NCBI GenBank assembly: GCA_003222855.1
Contig: QHXH01000214.1
Location: forward strand, 1 to 15,336
DNA: 15,336 nt
Reading direction: 5' to 3'
Source of the DNA: Acidobacteriota bacterium
GTDB taxonomy: Bacteria; Acidobacteriota; Blastocatellia; Pyrinomonadales; Pyrinomonadaceae
Part shown: piece by piece, positions 1 through 7,690 of the stretch
Position numbering within the stretch: the first letter of the stretch is position 1
Layout of the letters: each line of letters opens with the position of its first letter
The notes under the pieces: model-generated
Database searches by the model: none
Seen by the model: only the letters and a program-made list of their open reading frames with translations
What the model was told of the DNA's origin: nothing
Made by a program: the position numbers and the translations under genes

Positions 1-16
1 CGGAGCAAAGCTTGGA

Positions 17-45
17 TTGATTGCAGCCCATGTGGCAGCAATCAA
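17..45. repeat. Imperfect inverted repeat (hairpin)
   Basis: Bases 17-28 and 34-45 can pair as a 12-bp stem with one mismatch around a 5-base loop. No T-run follows on the plus strand, so it is not a standard intrinsic terminator. It may be a 3' processing or stability hairpin of the gene that ends before the window. Seen directly; the role is unknown. Confidence 0.5.
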
Positions 46-94
46 GCTAACGTAGTCTTAGGGGCTCGCCTAGCTTAGTGGGTTCGGTTGTCGG

Positions 95-142
95 GGCCGG
101 ACCTGGTTTGCAAAAGCGGGTCCCGGCTACGTTTTTCTTTTT
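95..142 (+). terminator. Probable rho-independent terminator upstream of dppB
   Basis: GCCGGACC (96-103) pairs with GGT plus CCGGC (119-127) with one bulged C at 122. Four bases later come two T-runs, 132-136 and 138-142, split by one C. This is the arrangement of an intrinsic terminator for a rightward gene outside the window. It also argues that the open frame upstream of the dppB start chosen here (78-224) is not translated. Confidence 0.6.
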
Positions 143-224
143 GCCGACATCGGCGTATCGCCGTCCTCACCAATCTGTTATCATCCGCGCTCGTTCACGA
201 TTCACAAGATCACTTCGTCAGCGC

Positions 225-1217
225 ATGAAACATAAACTGTTTGGCTTGTTGCGACGTATTGGCTTGCTCATTCTGGTCGTCTGGACCGTCGTCTCGCTAG
301 TCACAATTTTGATCGAACTGGTTCCCGGCGATCCAGCTGTCGCAGTCCTCGGCGAACAAGCAACACCCGATCAGCTGGCGCAGTTTCGCGCCAAACATGG
401 CCTCGATCGGCCGCCTTTCTTTTTTGGGTTTCCTGCTGACGAGCGTGGCCAAAGACATTTCAAATGGTACGGCCTCTCCAACCGTTACGATGATTACTGG
501 GTGGCGATCCTGCACGGTGATTTGGGAAAGTCGTTTCGAACCGATCAGCCCGTCTTTGATCTAATTCTCGAGCGTTATCCTGCGACGATCGAACTGGCGA
601 TTGCGGCGATGCTGATTGCAGTGGCGATTGCCATTCCCCTCGGCGTCATTGCCGGGAAAAATCGGGGCACACTGATCGACAATTTCCTCTCCGTGATTGC
701 TCTGGTGGGCATAAGCCTGCCCAGTTTCGTAATTGGGCCAATGCTCGTCTATGTCTTCGCAGTCAAGATGGGCTGGTTGGCGCCGTCAGGGCGATTTGAA
801 TGGAGCGACATAATCCTGCCGGCGGTAACCCTCGGAGCGGCGCTGTCAGCGATATTAACAAGAATGGTGCGCTCGTCCGTGATTGAGGAACTCAGCGAAG
901 GTTACGTGCGCACAGCGCGCGCCAAGGGATTGAGTGAACGAGCCGTTGTGTACAAGCACGTCTTGAAAAACGGATTGATTCCGGTTGTCACGGTGTTGGG
1001 CCTACAGCTTGGAGTGTTGCTCGCGGGCGCAATCATCACGGAAAAAATCTTTGGTTGGCCGGGATTGGGCTTGCTTCTGGTCGAGGATGGGATCGGCAAA
1101 CGTGATTATCGAATTGTGCAGGGGTGCGTCCTGGCGATTAGTACAACCTACATCGTCGCCAATACGCTGACTGATATGTTGTATCGCTGGCTGGATCCAA
1201 GAATTCGAGTTTCTTAG
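225..1217 (+). CDS. dppB: ABC transporter permease, DppB/OppB family
   Basis: Inner-membrane permease subunit of a dipeptide/oligopeptide/nickel-type ABC importer, 330 residues, the usual size for the family. The first membrane segment (about residues 8-31) is followed by the family motif VPGDPA and a sequence ending in HGLDRPP, typical of the DppB periplasmic region. The BPD_transp_1 core fills the rest. The EAA loop that contacts the ATPase is visible as GYVRTARAKGLSE followed by KNGLIPVV. The ATG at 225 was chosen because the protein then begins as family members do; 49 further in-frame codons upstream cross a probable terminator and look non-coding. dppC follows 87 bases downstream. Substrate cannot be told; neither ATPases nor a binding protein are present, so these may be encoded upstream or elsewhere. 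Confidence 0.88.
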   Translation: MKHKLFGLLRRIGLLILVVWTVVSLVTILIELVPGDPAVAVLGEQATPDQLAQFRAKHGLDRPPFFFGFPADERGQRHFKWYGLSNRYDDYWVAILHGDLGKSFRTDQPVFDLILERYPATIELAIAAMLIAVAIAIPLGVIAGKNRGTLIDNFLSVIALVGISLPSFVIGPMLVYVFAVKMGWLAPSGRFEWSDIILPAVTLGAALSAILTRMVRSSVIEELSEGYVRTARAKGLSERAVVYKHVLKNGLIPVVTVLGLQLGVLLAGAIITEKIFGWPGLGLLLVEDGIGKRDYRIVQGCVLAISTTYIVANTLTDMLYRWLDPRIRVS

Positions 1218-1230
1218 CGCTCGCTTGATC

Positions 1231-1300
1231 CAGAGCTTAGCATTTAGAGCTTAGTTATTAGTTGTTTCCCCAGCTCCAAGCTCCAAGCTCTAAGCTCAAT
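1231..1300. repeat. Degenerate heptamer repeat, partly inverted
   Basis: Bases 1273-1297 read as tandem heptamers GCTCCAA, GCTCCAA, GCTCTAA and a partial GCTC. The octamer GAGCTTAG occurs at 1233-1240 and 1247-1254 and its complement CTAAGCTC at 1290-1297, so the two halves can fold on each other. The array fills most of the dppB-dppC gap and occupies the place where the dppC ribosome binding site should be. Its logic resembles the larger array at 2325-2470. Confidence 0.6.
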
Positions 1301-1304
1301 CAAA

Positions 1305-2120
1305 ATGAATCGTCTCGCCATCGTCGGACTCTTGATCGTTGTCGTCTTCGTCTGCGTGGCGATCTTCGCGCCATGGATTGCGCATTATGACGTCGGCGCG
1401 ACAAATCTCGCGATGCGCTATATGCCTCCTTCCGCGGCGCATTGGTTCGGAACCGACTCAACCGGACGTGACATCTTTTCGCGCGTCGTGTTCGGGGCGC
1501 GCATCTCACTGGAAGTCGGTGTCATCGTCGTTCTGGTCTCAGCATTTGTAGGTACGTTGATTGGCGCGGTCGCCGGATTCTACAGTGGCTGGGTCGATTC
1601 GCTGTTGTCAGGTTACGTATTTAATGTCTTCCTCGCGTTTCCAGGATTGCTGTTGGCGATTGCGCTGGTCGCTTTTCTGGGAGCCGGGATAAACAAATTG
1701 ATCTTCGCGCTTTGCATCATCGGCTGGGTCGGCTATGCCCGTCTGATTCGCGCACAGGTGCTCAAGGTTCGCGAATATGATTTCGTGCAAGCTGCCCGCG
1801 CGCTCGGCGCCGGAGATTTTCGCATTCTCTTCGTGCACATTCTCCCGAACGCAATTCAACCTCTAATCGTGCAGGCAAGTCTGGGAATGGCCGGCGCTGT
1901 GCTTTCGGAAGCATCGCTTTCGTTCCTGGGTTTGGGAGTTCCGCCGCCTGCGCCTTCGTGGGGAGTGATGATTGAAGAAGCGCGCGATCTATCAACGTTG
2001 CAAGCTGCTCCCCATGCATTAGTCTTTCCCGGGCTGGCAATCGCGCTGACGGTTCTGGCATTCAATTTTATTGGCGATGGGCTGCGTGAGTATCTCGATC
2101 CGCGTCAGCGCCGGCGTTGA
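1305..2120 (+). CDS. dppC: ABC transporter permease, DppC/OppC family
   Basis: Second inner-membrane permease subunit of the same importer, 271 residues. It shows the DppC N-terminal pattern NRLAIVGL leading into a membrane segment, the HWFGTDSTGRDIFSR motif at about residues 46-60, the EAA loop (QAARALGAGDFRILF, then HILPN), and the C-terminal SFLGLGVPPPAPSWG signature. It is somewhat short: homologs usually carry about 10-25 more cytoplasmic residues before the first membrane helix. No ATG, GTG or TTG exists in frame between 1305 and an in-frame TAG at 1245, and no Shine-Dalgarno sequence precedes 1305, because a heptamer array lies there. Translation may depend on coupling with dppB or the N-terminus may have been trimmed by the repeat. 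Permease identity is firm; the start is less so. Confidence 0.87.
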   Translation: MNRLAIVGLLIVVVFVCVAIFAPWIAHYDVGATNLAMRYMPPSAAHWFGTDSTGRDIFSRVVFGARISLEVGVIVVLVSAFVGTLIGAVAGFYSGWVDSLLSGYVFNVFLAFPGLLLAIALVAFLGAGINKLIFALCIIGWVGYARLIRAQVLKVREYDFVQAARALGAGDFRILFVHILPNAIQPLIVQASLGMAGAVLSEASLSFLGLGVPPPAPSWGVMIEEARDLSTLQAAPHALVFPGLAIALTVLAFNFIGDGLREYLDPRQRRR

Positions 2121-2175
2121 CGCTAACCACTCGATCCATTTTCGAAACACCTCCGATTTGAATTGCGAGGATTGA

Positions 2176-2253
2176 TGGGGCGGCTAGTGGGGTTCGAACC
2201 CACGACCTCCTGATCCACAGTCAGGCGTTCTAACCAACTGAACTATAGCCGCC
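2176..2253 (-). tRNA. tRNA-His (anticodon GTG)
   Basis: The minus strand folds as a full cloverleaf. The extra G(-1) opposite C73, a tRNA-His identity element, is present at 2253 and 2179. The acceptor stem GCGGCTA pairs with TAGCCGC, and the T-arm contains GTGGGTTCGAACCCCAC. The anticodon stem is CCTGA/TCAGG around the loop CTGTGGA, with GTG at 2216-2218. CCA is encoded (2176-2178). Confidence 0.96.
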
Positions 2254-2324
2254 AGAAAGCGTTTGGGGACACGGACCAATGAAGAATTAAATCCTACCTC
2301 TTTGTTTACACCAGTCGGATAGCC

Positions 2325-2470
2325 AAGAGCAAGGAGCGAAGAGCAAAGGGCAGAGGGCGCAGGCGAGGCGACAAGAACCACGCGATCATAAGAGCAACGG
2401 CACGAATCGTGAATCCTCTTCGCTCTTCGAGCTTTGCTCTTCGCCCTTGCTCTTTGCCCTTTGCTCTTTT
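2325..2470. repeat. Large inverted heptamer array
   Basis: The left arm reads as heptamers GAGCAAG, GAGCGAA, GAGCAAA, GGGCAGA, GGGCGCA from 2327 to 2361. The right arm (2416-2470), read on the other strand, is GAGCAAA, GGGCAAA, GAGCAAG, a 6-base GGCGAA, GAGCAAA, GCTCGAA, GAGCGAA. Bases 2325-2348 match the complement of 2432-2454 at 23 of 24 positions, with one extra base, so the arms could form a long cruciform or RNA hairpin with an 83-base loop. It lies between the tRNA-His gene and the peptidase gene. No coding function is visible. Confidence 0.72.
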
Positions 2471-2525
2471 CGCCGCTTGCAGTATTCTTCGCACGCCTGC
2501 TGAAAACCTTTCCTGGGAGTGAGCC

Positions 2526-5500
2526 ATGAAAACCAAAGTTTCGCTACGAACGATTAGTGTTTGCCTGCTGGTATTGTGCGTTGCCGGCGCTGTCTTGCGA
2601 TTCTCGATCGGGGTGCACGCGCAAAAACCCGACAAGGCAAAGACTGCGCACCCGAGCTCTCCATCGAAGCCGGAGACAAAATCAAACTCAACCGCGAACA
2701 ATGCTGCCTACGCAGCCAAGGTCAAGGAGTACACAACTGAGTCTTACTTCATGACTGAGTTGGTAGACCATCTGCCGGCCTCGGACAAGGTTCCGTCGCC
2801 CGACAAGGTCATCGGCTATGAAGTCGGTGCACCGGGCCACCTAACTTATTCGAAAGATTTGTATCGCTACTATCACGAGCTTGAGAAAGCGACTCCGCGC
2901 GTGCGCGTGTTCACGGCGCCCGAGAAAAGTGAGGAAGGAAAGGAGCAGTTGCTGATCGCAGTAGGAGACGAAGCAGCGATTGCAAAGCTGGATCGATACA
3001 AAGACATCACGGCAAAGCTCGCCGATCCCCGCAAGATAACAGACGCCGAAGCCGATCAGTTGATTGGTGAAGGAAAGGCTTTGTATTGGGCTTCGGGATC
3101 GATCCACTCGCCTGAAACTGGATCGTGTGAAATGTTGATGGAGCTTGGCTATCGGCTTGCAGTCGAAGAGAGCCCCTTCATCCAGGCGATTCGCAAGAAC
3201 GTCATTGTCTTGATTACGCCGGTGTTGGAAGTCGACGGGCACGACATGATGGTCGATACGTACAACTATCGCAAAGCTAATCCGGACAAGAATGCGCCGT
3301 CGCTCATTTACTGGGGCAAGTATGTGGCCCACGACAACAATCGCGATGGCTTGGGAATGGCGCTCGCACTGTCGCGCAACCAGATGAAGACATTTCTTGA
3401 GTATCATCCGACGATCTTGCACGACCTGCACGAGTCCGTGCCCTTTCTTTACACCTCTACCGGAACTGGTCCATACAACGCGTGGCTCGATCCCATCGTG
3501 ATCGATGAGTGGAACCTGCTGGCTTATCACGAAATTGAAGAGATGACCAAGCGCGGCGTGCCCGGCGTTTGGACGCACGGCTTTTATGACGGCTGGGCGC
3601 CGAACTACATGTTCTACGTCGCCAATGGGCACAACGCAATCGGCCGTTTCTACGAGACGTTCGGCAACAGCGTCGCCGACACCATGGATCGAACAGTACG
3701 AGCCGAAGCCCAACGCGACTGGTTTCGTCCGAACCCGCCACAGCCGCGCGTGAAGTGGTCACTGCGCAACAATATCAACATGCAGGAATCAGCGATTCTG
3801 CTCGCGATGAACTTTGTTTCAAATAACAAGGATCGTTTCCTGAAAAACTTCTATTTGAAGAGCAAACGATCGGTGGCTAAGGCTACTAATGAAGGGCCGG
3901 CCGCATGGATCATTCCATCCGATCAAAGCCGGGTCGTTGAGGCTGCGGACATGATGAATTTGCTTCGCCTGATGGGTGTCGAAGTCCATACTGCTGATAA
4001 AGAAATCACAGTGAAAGATCAGAAGTTCCCGGCTGGATCTTATGTCATTCGCATGGACCAGCCGTATTCGCGCATGGCCGATATGTTGTTGGACACGCAG
4101 TATTACAACGTCAGCGATCCGCGGCCATACGATGATACTGGATGGACGCTGGGCGCTTTGCGCAATGTAAACACGATCCGAGTAACGGACAAGTCGGTGT
4201 TGCAAACTCCGATGACCTTGCTCACCCGAGACGCGAAGGTAACGGGCAGCGTTTCCGCGACGGCTACACCAGTGGCGTACGTCATCAACCACAACACTGA
4301 AAACACTCTGATGACACTGCGGTACAAGCTCAAAGATCTGAAGATTGCAGCGGCCGAGGAACCCTTCGAAGCAAACGGTCAAAAATTCAATGCCGGCAGT
4401 TTCATTATTAAGGCGGCTGACAATACCGGCGATCTAAAACAAACTCTCGCTGGTCCGGTTGCAGATTCCGGTCTTAAGGCGATCGCCCTCGGCAAGCTGC
4501 CGGAAATAAAGACGCACTTGCTTGCGGTTCCGCGCATCGCGATTCTGCACACCTGGACTAATACGCAAAACGACGGTTGGTTCCGCATTGAATTCGATCG
4601 CCTGCAAATTCCCTACACGTACATTTCTGATCAGGTGATTCGTAACACGCCGAAGCTGCGGGACAAATTCGATGTGATTATCTTTCCGCCCGTTGGCGGC
4701 TCAGCCCAGACGATCGTAAACGGCATCCCAACGCGAGGCGCGGCGATTCCGTGGAAGGCGAGCGATGTCACTCCGAATATGGCGTTAAGCCCCGACCAAA
4801 CCGACGATATTCGCGGTGGGATGGGTCTGAGCGGAGTGGTCAACCTGCAAAAATTTATCGAGGACGGTGGCCTCTTCATACCGATTACAAATTGCGCGCG
4901 CGTACCCGTCGATTATGGGATCGTAACCGGCGTCAGTATTCAAGAGCCTCGTCAACTCCAGGCGCGCGGTTCGGTTTACAACGCTACGTTCGCAGATCGG
5001 CGCAGCCCGATCGCATACGGCTATGCTGAGACGCTGCCGATCTATTTTAATCAAGCGCCCCTGTTCCAGGTTGCCGTAGGTGGCGGTGGAGGTTTTGGAG
5101 GGGGAGGCGGCGAAAGCACCGGCGCGGGCGGTGCTGGTTCACGTGCGTCGGGCCGCGGCTCGCTCACAGATCCTGATGTCATTCAAGCGATGCCACAAGC
5201 AGCCCCGGCCGTGCGACAATCGGCCGAGCAATTGACTCAGGAACAAAGACTTCAGCAAGGCGCTTTCTTCGTTCCCGCAAATCAACGTCCACGGATTGTT
5301 CTGAGATTCGCTTCAGATGAGAAGAACCTCCTGATCAGCGGAATGCTCGCCGGCGGCTCAGAATTGGCAAATGCGCCGGCGGTTGTCGATGTCCCAGTGG
5401 GCCAGGGACACGTCGTGATGTTCGCTAACAATCCGATGTGGCGCCATCAGACGCAAGGGAGTTTCTTCCTGCTCTTTAATGCCGCGTTGAATTATGACCA

Positions 5501-5570
5501 CTTGAATGCCGGACGCGATAGACCCACGGGGCCGGCAAACGACCGGCCGCAAGCCGGGGACGATTACTAA
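2526..5570 (+). CDS. Secreted M14-family zinc carboxypeptidase, multidomain
   Basis: A 1014-residue exported metallopeptidase. A signal peptide covers about residues 1-32 (hydrophobic stretch, then VHAQ), followed by a Ser/Pro/Lys-rich linker. The M14 domain spans roughly 70-400. The zinc motif HxxE is H194-S-P-E197 in SIHSPETGS, the third ligand is probably H302 in HDLHES, Asn272-Arg273 match the substrate-binding NR pair, and E377 in GRFYETFGN is a candidate catalytic Glu. These assignments rest on motif spacing. Residues about 515-800 look like a class I glutamine-amidotransferase-like fold, as seen in other large bacterial M14 proteins. A Gly-rich stretch (about 852-880) precedes the C-terminal part. 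The ATG at 2526 follows a GGGAGTGAG ribosome binding site. It stands alone, with tRNA genes on both sides. Natural substrates cannot be read from the sequence. Confidence 0.88.
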   Translation: MKTKVSLRTISVCLLVLCVAGAVLRFSIGVHAQKPDKAKTAHPSSPSKPETKSNSTANNAAYAAKVKEYTTESYFMTELVDHLPASDKVPSPDKVIGYEVGAPGHLTYSKDLYRYYHELEKATPRVRVFTAPEKSEEGKEQLLIAVGDEAAIAKLDRYKDITAKLADPRKITDAEADQLIGEGKALYWASGSIHSPETGSCEMLMELGYRLAVEESPFIQAIRKNVIVLITPVLEVDGHDMMVDTYNYRKANPDKNAPSLIYWGKYVAHDNNRDGLGMALALSRNQMKTFLEYHPTILHDLHESVPFLYTSTGTGPYNAWLDPIVIDEWNLLAYHEIEEMTKRGVPGVWTHGFYDGWAPNYMFYVANGHNAIGRFYETFGNSVADTMDRTVRAEAQRDWFRPNPPQPRVKWSLRNNINMQESAILLAMNFVSNNKDRFLKNFYLKSKRSVAKATNEGPAAWIIPSDQSRVVEAADMMNLLRLMGVEVHTADKEITVKDQKFPAGSYVIRMDQPYSRMADMLLDTQYYNVSDPRPYDDTGWTLGALRNVNTIRVTDKSVLQTPMTLLTRDAKVTGSVSATATPVAYVINHNTENTLMTLRYKLKDLKIAAAEEPFEANGQKFNAGSFIIKAADNTGDLKQTLAGPVADSGLKAIALGKLPEIKTHLLAVPRIAILHTWTNTQNDGWFRIEFDRLQIPYTYISDQVIRNTPKLRDKFDVIIFPPVGGSAQTIVNGIPTRGAAIPWKASDVTPNMALSPDQTDDIRGGMGLSGVVNLQKFIEDGGLFIPITNCARVPVDYGIVTGVSIQEPRQLQARGSVYNATFADRRSPIAYGYAETLPIYFNQAPLFQVAVGGGGGFGGGGGESTGAGGAGSRASGRGSLTDPDVIQAMPQAAPAVRQSAEQLTQEQRLQQGAFFVPANQRPRIVLRFASDEKNLLISGMLAGGSELANAPAVVDVPVGQGHVVMFANNPMWRHQTQGSFFLLFNAALNYDHLNAGRDRPTGPANDRPQAGDDY

Positions 5571-5582
5571 ATCGAAGAAGAT

Positions 5583-5658
5583 TGGCGCCCCCGGCAGGAC
5601 TCGAACCTGCGACCCTCTGCTTAGAAGGCAGATGCTCTATCCACTGAGCTACGGGAGC
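5583..5658 (-). tRNA. tRNA-Arg (anticodon TCT)
   Basis: A full minus-strand cloverleaf. The acceptor stem GCTCCCG pairs with CGGGGGC through one G-T pair, the D-arm contains AGCTCAGTGGATAGAGC, and the T-arm contains GCAGGTTCGAGTCCTGC. The anticodon stem TCTGC/GCAGA surrounds the loop CTTCTAA, with TCT at 5623-5625, decoding AGA/AGG. CCA is encoded (5583-5585). It is convergent with the peptidase gene, whose stop is 12 bases away. A good promoter lies just upstream at 5679-5707. Confidence 0.96.
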
Positions 5659-5678
5659 TTCGTTTTCGGTTTCGCCGA

Positions 5679-5707
5679 ATACTAGCACGGGCCTGGCAGC
5701 GTTCCAA
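5679..5707 (-). promoter_or_regulatory. Sigma-70-like promoter for tRNA-Arg
   Basis: On the minus strand, TTGGAA (5707-5702) is followed after exactly 17 bases by TAGTAT (5684-5679), which is preceded by TGC as in an extended -10. The -10 ends 20 bases before the tRNA 5' end, so a short leader would be removed by RNase P. Confidence 0.6.
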
Positions 5708-5717
5708 TCGTGCCGCC

Positions 5718-5752
5718 AAAAGAAAAAGGCTGTCGGATAGACTCCGACAACC
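5718..5752 (-). terminator. Rho-independent terminator of the 5784-6032 gene
   Basis: On the minus strand, GGTTGTCGGA (5752-5743) pairs with TCCGACAGCC (5737-5728) through ten pairs, one of them G-T, around a 5-base loop. TTTTTCTTTT follows at once. This is a well-formed intrinsic terminator 31 bases after the stop of the small minus-strand gene. It also separates that gene from the tRNA-Arg promoter. Confidence 0.85.
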
Positions 5753-5783
5753 TTGCTCGATAAGCGAAGAACTAAATGGGTAA

Positions 5784-6032
5784 TTACGCTGCTCGAGTTA
5801 TCTCAGCAGCTTCAGCATATACACGACGACCGTTGAGAGCATCGTCGATAATCTCTCGAACTGCTGAAATGTCCGGATTCACGTCCATGCGGTCACACGC
5901 GGCGAGATGACGAATGATTCCCTCGGTCGCAATTTCACTTGCGGTGCCGGTCAATTTCGAAAATCGCCTTGCTTGAATATGGTCGATTCTTTGAAGCCGC
6001 TCAGCCAGCGGCAGGCCCTTGTAAAGATTCAC
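5784..6032 (-). CDS. Small hypothetical protein (82 aa)
   Basis: I do not recognise this 82-residue product. It begins with GTG at 6032, with AAGGAG 12 bases upstream (rather long spacing). It has no membrane segment or signal peptide. The sequence is rich in Ala, Ile, Arg, Glu and Asp and looks mostly helical, for example LAERLQRIDHIQARRFSKLT near the start and AVREIIDDALNGRRVYAEAA near the end. It is therefore probably a small soluble cytoplasmic protein. The case for a real gene is the ribosome binding site together with the strong intrinsic terminator immediately after the stop. A weak extended -10 (TGCTAATTT at about 6065-6073 on the minus strand) may drive it. A regulatory or partner protein is possible, but no function is claimed. 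Confidence 0.55.
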   Translation of the reverse strand: MNLYKGLPLAERLQRIDHIQARRFSKLTGTASEIATEGIIRHLAACDRMDVNPDISAVREIIDDALNGRRVYAEAAEITRAA

Positions 6033-6420
6033 GATTCGCTCAGTCTCCTTATTAACAGATCAAATTAGCACGATCACTTGGTTAACCTTAGATGTCTTCC
6101 GAACACACTCAGGATGCAACTACCTTACAGTTTTCGGATTTTTGCAGAGTACGCGCCCAAGAGAAGGGGAAATAGACAACCTGAACTGTACCAGCAGAAC
6201 CCAGCACTATAACACATTCCGCTCGGACAATGGGAAGTATTTGATCTTTTTTTACGGTGTGCCGGGACGCCAAGAGGATGTGTTCAGTTTAACGACGTTT
6301 ACGGTAGGTTGGCTGCGCAAGGGAACAGCAAAGCGCCGGCGATGCCCCATTATCCGAGGGACACTTCGCCGACGCTTGATACCGTTCGCGAAAAGCAGTT
6401 CTTAAGAGCCGTATTACTCG
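6033..6420. other. Intergenic stretch with no recognised gene
   Basis: These 388 bases between two minus-strand genes show no tRNA, no strong hairpin with a T-run and no convincing gene. The only longer plus-strand open frame would start with TTG at 6142, has no good ribosome binding site and resembles nothing I know. A palindromic GGTTAACC lies at about 6079-6086. The right part may hold the 3' end of the HU message. Confidence 0.5.
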
Positions 6421-6732
6421 CTATTTTCGCGGAAGGACAGAGTCCTTCATGGCCTTGCCGACGCGAAATTTGAGCGTGGTCTTTGCGGGGATTTGGATCG
6501 TCTCGCCCGTAGCCGGGTTCCGACCTTCGCGCGCCTTGCGTTCGGATCGCACCAACTTTCCGAAGCCCGGGAGCACGAACTCTCCGTTCGTCTTGACCTC
6601 GTTAGTGGCCAAATTTGCCAAATCCTCAAATAACTGTTTCACCTGCGCGCGTTTCATTCCCGTCCGCTCCGCAAAGTAATTGATAACGTCGGACTGGGTC
6701 ATCCGCTTCTTGCCTGCTGCCGTAGTCGCCAT
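6421..6732 (-). CDS. HU/IHF-family nucleoid DNA-binding protein
   Basis: A small basic histone-like protein of 103 residues that binds and bends DNA as a dimer. The helical N-terminal body (about residues 11-48) is followed by the signature GFGKLVRSERKAREGRNPAT (57-76). RNPATGE there is the DNA-intercalating arm with its conserved proline (Pro73), and IPAKTTLKFRVGKAMKD closes the fold. The ATG at 6732 was chosen because the sequence from there, after a short MATTAAGKKR tail, matches the family; 23 upstream in-frame codons do not. GGAGGGG lies about 11-13 bases upstream of the ATG. HU and IHF cannot be told apart from sequence alone. It is flanked by unrelated genes and probably transcribed alone. 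Confidence 0.92.
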   Translation of the reverse strand: MATTAAGKKRMTQSDVINYFAERTGMKRAQVKQLFEDLANLATNEVKTNGEFVLPGFGKLVRSERKAREGRNPATGETIQIPAKTTLKFRVGKAMKDSVLPRK

Positions 6733-6956
6733 TTGTGGTGTAGCCCCTCCAAATTTCAACGAAATGGGAAAACTTATCAGAGCCACATATACCACAGACA
6801 AAGCTCAAAGTCTGCTAAAAATCGCTCTTTTTTGGGAATTTCGGCAAAAAAATTTGGCAGGGTAGGAGATTAGTCGATGCGAAGGCGGCGAGCCAACAGT
6901 GTGAACCCGAACCTGGTGCGCTACTGGAAACCAAATCGCCCGAAGGCTACTGACTT

Positions 6957-7033
<77 letters not shown>

Positions 7034-7069
7034 TGTTACTTAGCGTCCCTATTGGTGAGACCGGACATT

Positions 7070-7690
7070 TTAGCCATCACCAGAAGCCGCGGTCAAGGAT
7101 CGCAAAAAATTCAGGGTGCCTTTCAAGGCACGTGCACGATGGCTTATCTCGTTTTTCACTTCAGCTGACAATTCTCCAAAGCTTTTGTCATATCCATTCG
7201 GGATGAATACTGGATCGTAGCCGAAACCATTTTGACCTCGCGGAGCGTTCGCGATGCGCCCCTCACAAACGCCTATCGAGACGCTTAGAATCAAACCCGC
7301 TGGATTGGCAATTGCTACCGCCGAAACAAATCGCGCCCTTCGGTCTCCTGATGATTGCCTTGAGAGTTCCGCCAATAGTTTGTTCGTGCGCTGCGCGTCA
7401 GAAGCGCCGTCGCCGGCGTATCGTGCAGAGCGCACACCCGGCGCTCCGCCGAGGGCACTCACCTCCAAGCCTGAATCATCAGCTAGCGTGATGAACTGCG
7501 TTTGTTGTGCGTAAGCGCGAGCTTTCACAGAGGCGTTTTCAGCGAAAGTCTCCCCGGCCTCCTCAACTGATTCGATTAACGGAAAGGAATTCAGATCACG
7601 AAGGGTGAAAGGCAAATCGCTCAACAGTTCACACAGCTCGATTAGTTTTCCGCTATTACGAGTGGCAATTACTAAGGTTTGCTCGCTCAT
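7070..7690 (-). CDS. rdgB: XTP/dITP diphosphatase (RdgB/HAM1 family)
   Basis: Cytoplasmic pyrophosphatase that hydrolyses non-canonical purine triphosphates (dITP, XTP, ITP) to monophosphates and keeps them out of DNA and RNA. At 206 residues it has normal family length. Visible motifs are TRNSGK (10-15, triphosphate binding), TFAENASVKA (48-57), the catalytic DDSGLEV (D71-D72) followed by PGVRSARYAG, FGYDPVF (156-162) and SHRARAL (183-189). The ATG at 7690 was chosen because the protein then begins directly with the first strand before TRNSGK. It overlaps the stop of the upstream membrane-protein gene as ATGA, which suggests translational coupling. Identification is firm. Confidence 0.94.
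   Translation of the reverse strand: MSEQTLVIATRNSGKLIELCELLSDLPFTLRDLNSFPLIESVEEAGETFAENASVKARAYAQQTQFITLADDSGLEVSALGGAPGVRSARYAGDGASDAQRTNKLLAELSRQSSGDRRARFVSAVAIANPAGLILSVSIGVCEGRIANAPRGQNGFGYDPVFIPNGYDKSFGELSAEVKNEISHRARALKGTLNFLRSLTAASGDG

Noticed and set aside
78..224. In-frame N-terminal extension of dppB by 49 codons
   Set aside because: It crosses a probable intrinsic terminator (95-142), has no ribosome binding site and does not resemble DppB; the protein from 225 begins as the family does.
2841..3713. 290-codon open frame on the minus strand inside the peptidase gene
   Set aside because: It is antisense to conserved M14 motifs, contains no recognisable domain and lacks a start signal; it follows from codon use of the real gene.
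5530..5548. GC-rich hairpin (GGCCGG/CCGGCC) in the last codons of the peptidase gene as a terminator
   Set aside because: No T-run follows on either strand, and the bases are coding.
6142..6415. Plus-strand open frame of 87 codons, plus protein-like sequence in another frame at about 6290-6420
   Set aside because: The TTG start lacks a ribosome binding site and no family is recognised; a decayed gene fragment is possible but the evidence is too thin.
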